A stretch of 64,000 nt of DNA from Pantoea sp. Ep11b. GTDB taxonomy: Bacteria; Pseudomonadota; Gammaproteobacteria; Enterobacterales; Enterobacteriaceae. The notes under the pieces are model-generated. The model had not been told where the DNA came from, did not search any database, and was given only the letters and a program-made list of their open reading frames with translations. Position 1 is the first letter of the stretch; each line of letters starts with the position of its first letter. This document shows positions 60,914-64,000 of this stretch, piece after piece. A program made the translations under genes and the position numbers. The stretch spans positions 558,001 to 622,000 of the forward strand of contig NZ_CP160631.1 of assembly GCF_040783975.1 (NCBI RefSeq). The letters run 5' to 3'.

Positions 60914-62547
60914 GTTTTGGAGAGATCCGCCGCTTATATCTGATCATGAAGGTGTTTCTGACCTATGGCCTTGATGAACTGATCCCTCAGACACGCCTTA
61001 CTTTCCTGTTCCGCCTGTGGCGTCGCTCTGTTTTCTGGATCCCTAACCTGCATCAGCATGAACCGGTCGGTGCCCGTATGCGCATGGCAATGGAGCAACT
61101 GGGTCCGGTCTGGATCAAGTTTGGCCAGATGCTGTCAACCCGCCGGGATCTCTTCCCGCCGCTGATCGCCGATCAGCTTGCCATCCTGCAGGACCGTGTC
61201 GCGCCCTTTGATGGCGTCAAAGCCAAAGCACAGATTGAAGCCTCTATGGGCGCGCCGATTGAAACCTGGTTTGACGATTTTGACATCAAACCGCTGGCGT
61301 CAGCCTCTATCGCGCAGGTGCACACCGCCACGCTCAAATCGAACGGTAAGGCCGTGGTGATCAAAGTGATCCGCCCAGACATTCTGCCGGTGATCAAAGC
61401 GGACATGAAGCTGATCTATCGTCTGGCTCGCTGGGTGCCGCGTCTGCTGCCGGATGGCCGTCGTCTGCGTCCGGTCGAGGTGGTGCGCGACTATGAGAAA
61501 ACCCTGCTGGATGAGCTGAACCTGCTGCGTGAAGCCGCCAACGCGATTCAGCTGCGCCGGAACTTCGAAGACAGCCGCATGCTCTATGTGCCGGAAGTCT
61601 ATTCCGACTACTGCAGCGAAACCATGATGGTCATGGAGCGCATCTACGGGATCCCGATTTCTGATGTGGCGACGCTGGAGCGACATGGCGTCAACATGAA
61701 GCTGCTGGCGGAACGTGGCGTGCAGGTCTTCTTCACCCAGGTTTTCCGCGACAGTTTCTTCCATGCCGACATGCATCCGGGCAACATTTTTGTCAGCTAT
61801 GAACATCCTGAAGACCCGCAATATATCGGTATCGACTGCGGGATTGTGGGGTCGCTGAACAAGGAAGATAAGCGCTATCTGGCGGAAAACTTTATCGCCT
61901 TCTTCAACCGCGACTATCGCAAGGTAGCGGAGCTGCATGTGGATTCCGGCTGGGTGCCGCCTGATACCAACGTGGAAGATTTCGAATTTGCGATTCGCAC
62001 CGTCTGTGAACCGATTTTTGAAAAGCCGCTGGCTGAAATCTCCTTCGGGCATGTGCTGCTGAACCTGTTTAACACGGCCCGTCGCTTTAATATGGAAGTG
62101 CAGCCGCAGCTGGTGCTGCTGCAGAAAACGCTGCTCTACGTGGAAGGCATTGGCCGTCAGCTCTATCCCCAGCTTGACCTGTGGAAGACGGCGAAGCCAT
62201 TCCTGGAGGAGTGGATCAAGGATCAGGTGGGACTCTCCGCGCTGGTGCGGGCGGTTAAAGAGAAAGCGCCATTCTGGGCTGAAAAGTTACCCGAGCTGCC
62301 CGAACTCTTTTACGACAGCATGCGTCAGCACAAACTTCTGCGCCACAGCGTCGATAAATTAGTGGGCGATCTGAATGTGCAGCGCGTCCGTCATCATCAG
62401 GCGCGTTACCTGTTTGGTGTCGGAGCCACACTGCTGTTAAGCGGAACAGCGGTTCTGCTCGCCAGGCCGGACTGGGACTTCTTTCCGGCGGTGCTGATGG
62501 CGGCGGGAATCGTCTCCTGGGTTATCGGCTGGCGTAAGACAAACTGA
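60910..62547 (+). CDS. ubiB: Ubiquinone biosynthesis protein UbiB (atypical kinase-like ATPase)
   Basis: 545 residues (E. coli 546). An ABC1/ADCK/UbiB-family protein with a protein-kinase-like fold and ATPase activity, required for ubiquinone synthesis. The family-specific KxGQ motif is in [20 protein letters not shown], the alanine-rich loop is [26 protein letters not shown], and the catalytic/metal motifs are [15 protein letters not shown] and [10 protein letters not shown]. Two C-terminal transmembrane helices ([19 protein letters not shown] and [18 protein letters not shown]) anchor it. Overlaps ubiJ by 4 bases. Confidence 0.98.
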   Translation: MSFGEIRRLYLIMKVFLTYGLDELIPQTRLTFLFRLWRRSVFWIPNLHQHEPVGARMRMAMEQLGPVWIKFGQMLSTRRDLFPPLIADQLAILQDRVAPFDGVKAKAQIEASMGAPIETWFDDFDIKPLASASIAQVHTATLKSNGKAVVIKVIRPDILPVIKADMKLIYRLARWVPRLLPDGRRLRPVEVVRDYEKTLLDELNLLREAANAIQLRRNFEDSRMLYVPEVYSDYCSETMMVMERIYGIPISDVATLERHGVNMKLLAERGVQVFFTQVFRDSFFHADMHPGNIFVSYEHPEDPQYIGIDCGIVGSLNKEDKRYLAENFIAFFNRDYRKVAELHVDSGWVPPDTNVEDFEFAIRTVCEPIFEKPLAEISFGHVLLNLFNTARRFNMEVQPQLVLLQKTLLYVEGIGRQLYPQLDLWKTAKPFLEEWIKDQVGLSALVRAVKEKAPFWAEKLPELPELFYDSMRQHKLLRHSVDKLVGDLNVQRVRHHQARYLFGVGATLLLSGTAVLLARPDWDFFPAVLMAAGIVSWVIGWRKTN

Positions 62548-62656
62548 TTGTCACGTCTGGCTAAAAAAAGGTAATGTCGCTGGTTCAGGCCCGGCTAAGA
62601 AGGGCTCGCTGTGGTGCATTACCTCATCATTTTCATAGAACATCAGAGGCTATCTC
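62548..62656 (+). promoter_or_regulatory. tatABC promoter/leader region
   Basis: 109 bases between ubiB and tatA. An 8-bp inverted repeat AGGTAATG (62569-62576) / CATTACCT (62617-62624) encloses a smaller GCCC/GGGC stem (62589-62605), so the transcript would fold into a two-tier hairpin ending about 33 bases before the tatA ATG. No T-run follows. The RBS AGAGG is at 62645-62649. I see no clear -35/-10 pair. Confidence 0.5.
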
Positions 62657-62911
62657 ATGGGCGGTATCAGTATCTGGCAATTGTTAATCATTGCCGTGAT
62701 TGTTGTACTTCTGTTCGGTACCAACAAGTTACGTAATCTGGGGTCAGATTTAGGTTCGTCGATTCGTGGTTTCAAAAAAGCCATGAGCGATGAAGATGAC
62801 AAAAAGGATCAACCGAAAGATCAGGACGCTGACTTCGCGGCGAAAACGCTGGCGGACAAACAGCCCACGTCGGCTAACAAAGAAGAAGCCAAGAACGACA
62901 AGCAGGTGTAA
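62657..62911 (+). CDS. tatA: Sec-independent protein translocase subunit TatA
   Basis: 84 residues (E. coli 89). TatA oligomerises to form the passage for folded twin-arginine substrates. The N-terminal membrane helix [24 protein letters not shown] is followed by the FG hinge, the amphipathic helix [19 protein letters not shown] and an acidic/lysine-rich tail ([16 protein letters not shown]). First gene of tatABC; tatB starts 3 bases after it. Confidence 0.97.
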   Translation: MGGISIWQLLIIAVIVVLLFGTNKLRNLGSDLGSSIRGFKKAMSDEDDKKDQPKDQDADFAAKTLADKQPTSANKEEAKNDKQV

Positions 62912-62914
62912 ACC

Positions 62915-63580
62915 GTGTTCGATATTGGTTTTAGTGAACTGGTTTTGGTGTTCGTTATCGGGCTGATTGTTCTCGGCCCGCAACGTTTACCGGTTGCGGT
63001 GAAAACCGTGGTCGGCTGGATCCGGGCGATTCGTTCGCTGGCAGCCAATGTACAACATGAACTGGCGCAGGAGCTGAAGCTGCAGGAGCTGCAGGACAGC
63101 CTGAAAAAGGTGGAAGAGGCGAGCCGCGGCACTCTCTCCCCTGAGCTGAAAGAGTCGATGGAAGAGCTGCGTAAAACCGCGGATTCAATGAAGCGCTCGG
63201 TCAGTCAGAGCATCGACATTGAAAAAGAGGAAGACGAGGCTAACACCATCCATTCTGCCCGGCACAACGCCACGCCACCGCCGGCCGCTGAGCCTGCGGC
63301 AACTCCGGCGACGGCAGAACAGCAGGCCAGCGCACCCGCGCAGGCACCCGCTGCGGTGTCCGCCGATCCGGCTGTGCACGGCTCTGCTGCCCCTTCCGGT
63401 GCAGCCAGCGCACCCGCGCAGGCACCGGCTGCGGCGTCCTCCGATCCGGCTGCGCACGGCTCTGCTGCCCCTTCCGGTGCAGCCAGCGCACCCGCGCAGG
63501 CGCCCGCTGGCGATGTGGTCAGAACGGCTGATGCCGGGCGTCCTGCCGCACCCTCCTCTTCTGCAGGTGATGAACGATAA
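62915..63580 (+). CDS. tatB: Sec-independent protein translocase subunit TatB, with repeat-expanded tail
   Basis: 221 residues, about 50 longer than E. coli TatB (171). With TatC it forms the twin-arginine signal receptor. The N-terminal helix [29 protein letters not shown] and the amphipathic and coiled part (to about residue 110) are conventional. The start is GTG at 62915. The C-terminal tail is Ala/Pro-rich and contains a tandem repeat of 26 residues (78 bases). Units start at 63329, 63407 and, partly, 63485; each begins SAPAQAPA and ends GSAAPSGAA. TatB tails are known to be dispensable and variable. The stop shares one base with the tatC start. Confidence 0.97.
   Translation: MFDIGFSELVLVFVIGLIVLGPQRLPVAVKTVVGWIRAIRSLAANVQHELAQELKLQELQDSLKKVEEASRGTLSPELKESMEELRKTADSMKRSVSQSIDIEKEEDEANTIHSARHNATPPPAAEPAATPATAEQQASAPAQAPAAVSADPAVHGSAAPSGAASAPAQAPAAASSDPAAHGSAAPSGAASAPAQAPAGDVVRTADAGRPAAPSSSAGDER
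63329..63511 (+). repeat. 78-bp in-frame tandem repeat in tatB
   Basis: Unit 1 is 63329-63406, unit 2 is 63407-63484, and a partial third unit starts at 63485. The units differ at only a few positions. The period is a multiple of three, so copy-number change would keep the frame. Confidence 0.92.
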
Positions 63581-64000
63581 TGGCCGTTGAAGATACCCAA
63601 CCGCTCATCAGTCATCTGATTGAGCTGCGTAAGCGATTACTGAACTGCATCATCGCCGTATTAGCCATTTTTCTGGTGCTGGTTTTCTTCGCCAACGACA
63701 TCTATCAGCTGATTGCGGCCCCGTTAATCAGCCAGATGCCGGTCGGCTCCAGCATGATTGCGACCGATGTGGCTTCGCCTTTTTTCACCCCGATTAAGCT
63801 GACCATCATTGTGTCGGTGTTTCTTGCGGTGCCGGTGATCCTCTATCAGGTCTGGGCCTTTGTCGCCCCGGCGCTATACCGGCATGAACGCCGGCTGGTG
63901 ATGCCGCTGCTGTTTTCCAGCACCTTTCTGTTCTACTTCGGTGTGGCCTTTGCCTATTTCGTGGTCTTCCCGCTGGCATTTGGCTTCTTCACCAAGACCG
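63580..64000 (+). CDS. tatC: Sec-independent protein translocase subunit TatC (3' end cut by window)
   Basis: The first 140 codons are visible and the frame is open at the window end. TatC is the multi-spanning core of the twin-arginine translocase. The N-terminal cytoplasmic motif [14 protein letters not shown], which contacts the twin-arginine signal, is followed by a first helix ([22 protein letters not shown]), the [44 protein letters not shown] block and part of the next helices. It starts one base within the tatB stop codon. Confidence 0.97.
   Translation, partial: MAVEDTQPLISHLIELRKRLLNCIIAVLAIFLVLVFFANDIYQLIAAPLISQMPVGSSMIATDVASPFFTPIKLTIIVSVFLAVPVILYQVWAFVAPALYRHERRLVMPLLFSSTFLFYFGVAFAYFVVFPLAFGFFTKT

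Overview
This window is a vertically inherited chromosomal segment of an enterobacterium. Almost every gene is a close, near full-length counterpart of the Escherichia coli block running from ppiC and rep through the enterobacterial common antigen (ECA) cluster, the argX-hisR-leuT-proM tRNA cluster, hem, cyaA, dapF, xerC, uvrD, corA, recQ, pldB, metE and udp to tatABC. The GC-rich base composition, the gene-by-gene departures from the E. coli order, and the genes inserted between core genes suggest the family Erwiniaceae (Pantoea or Erwinia type). The family call is inference from memory of synteny; no database search was run. I see no insertion sequence, prophage, CRISPR array or rRNA operon.

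Layout. (1) 1-9230: the end of an AsmA-family gene, ppiC (minus), rep, the minus-strand pair rhlB-gppA, then trxA and rho. (2) 9300-22215: the ECA operon wecA-wzzE-wecB-wecC-rffG-rffH-wecD-wecE-wzxE-wecF-wzyE-wecG, in which most adjacent genes overlap by 1-32 bases. It makes UDP-ManNAcA and dTDP-Fuc4NAc, assembles lipid III on undecaprenyl phosphate, flips it and polymerises it. (3) 22374-23076: tRNA genes Arg(CCG), His(GTG), Leu(CAG) and Pro(TGG), followed by a 162-bp-period repeat that carries a second copy of the tRNA-Pro 3' end plus its terminator. (4) 23180-23645: the small RNA gene glmZ, with a near-ideal sigma-54 promoter and three GlrR-type boxes. (5) 23724-27748 (minus): the haem operon hemC-hemD-hemX-hemY, divergent from cyaA. 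(6) 30771-36455: lptM, dapF, yigA, xerC and yigB, the latter four coupled by ATGA overlaps, then uvrD with its own SOS-type box. (7) 36518-47425: corA with a CorL-like leader peptide, an AbrB-family membrane protein, rarD, yigI, pldA, recQ, rhtC, a DUF1460 lipoprotein, rhtB, pldB and yigL. (8) 47475-54570: glpT in an unusual place, yigM, a poorly explained 560-bp gap, a yehS homologue, and the divergent metR/metE pair. (9) 54623-64000: ysgA, udp with a paired CRP-site promoter, a TPR/glycosyltransferase-like gene, rmuC, ubiE-ubiJ-ubiB, tatA, tatB with a tandem-repeat tail, and the start of tatC, which is cut by the window edge.

Differences from the E. coli order are the main accessory signal. 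yifK, aslA/aslB and cyaY are missing from their usual positions. The AbrB-family gene, the DUF1460 lipoprotein gene, glpT, yehS and the TPR/glycosyltransferase-like gene sit between conserved neighbours. I did not find a clearly new multi-gene system. The most interesting items are the tRNA-Pro-associated repeat, the glmZ control region, the corA leader, the orphan glpT regulatory region, the TPR/GT gene and the unexplained palindromic gap at 50.1-50.7 kb.
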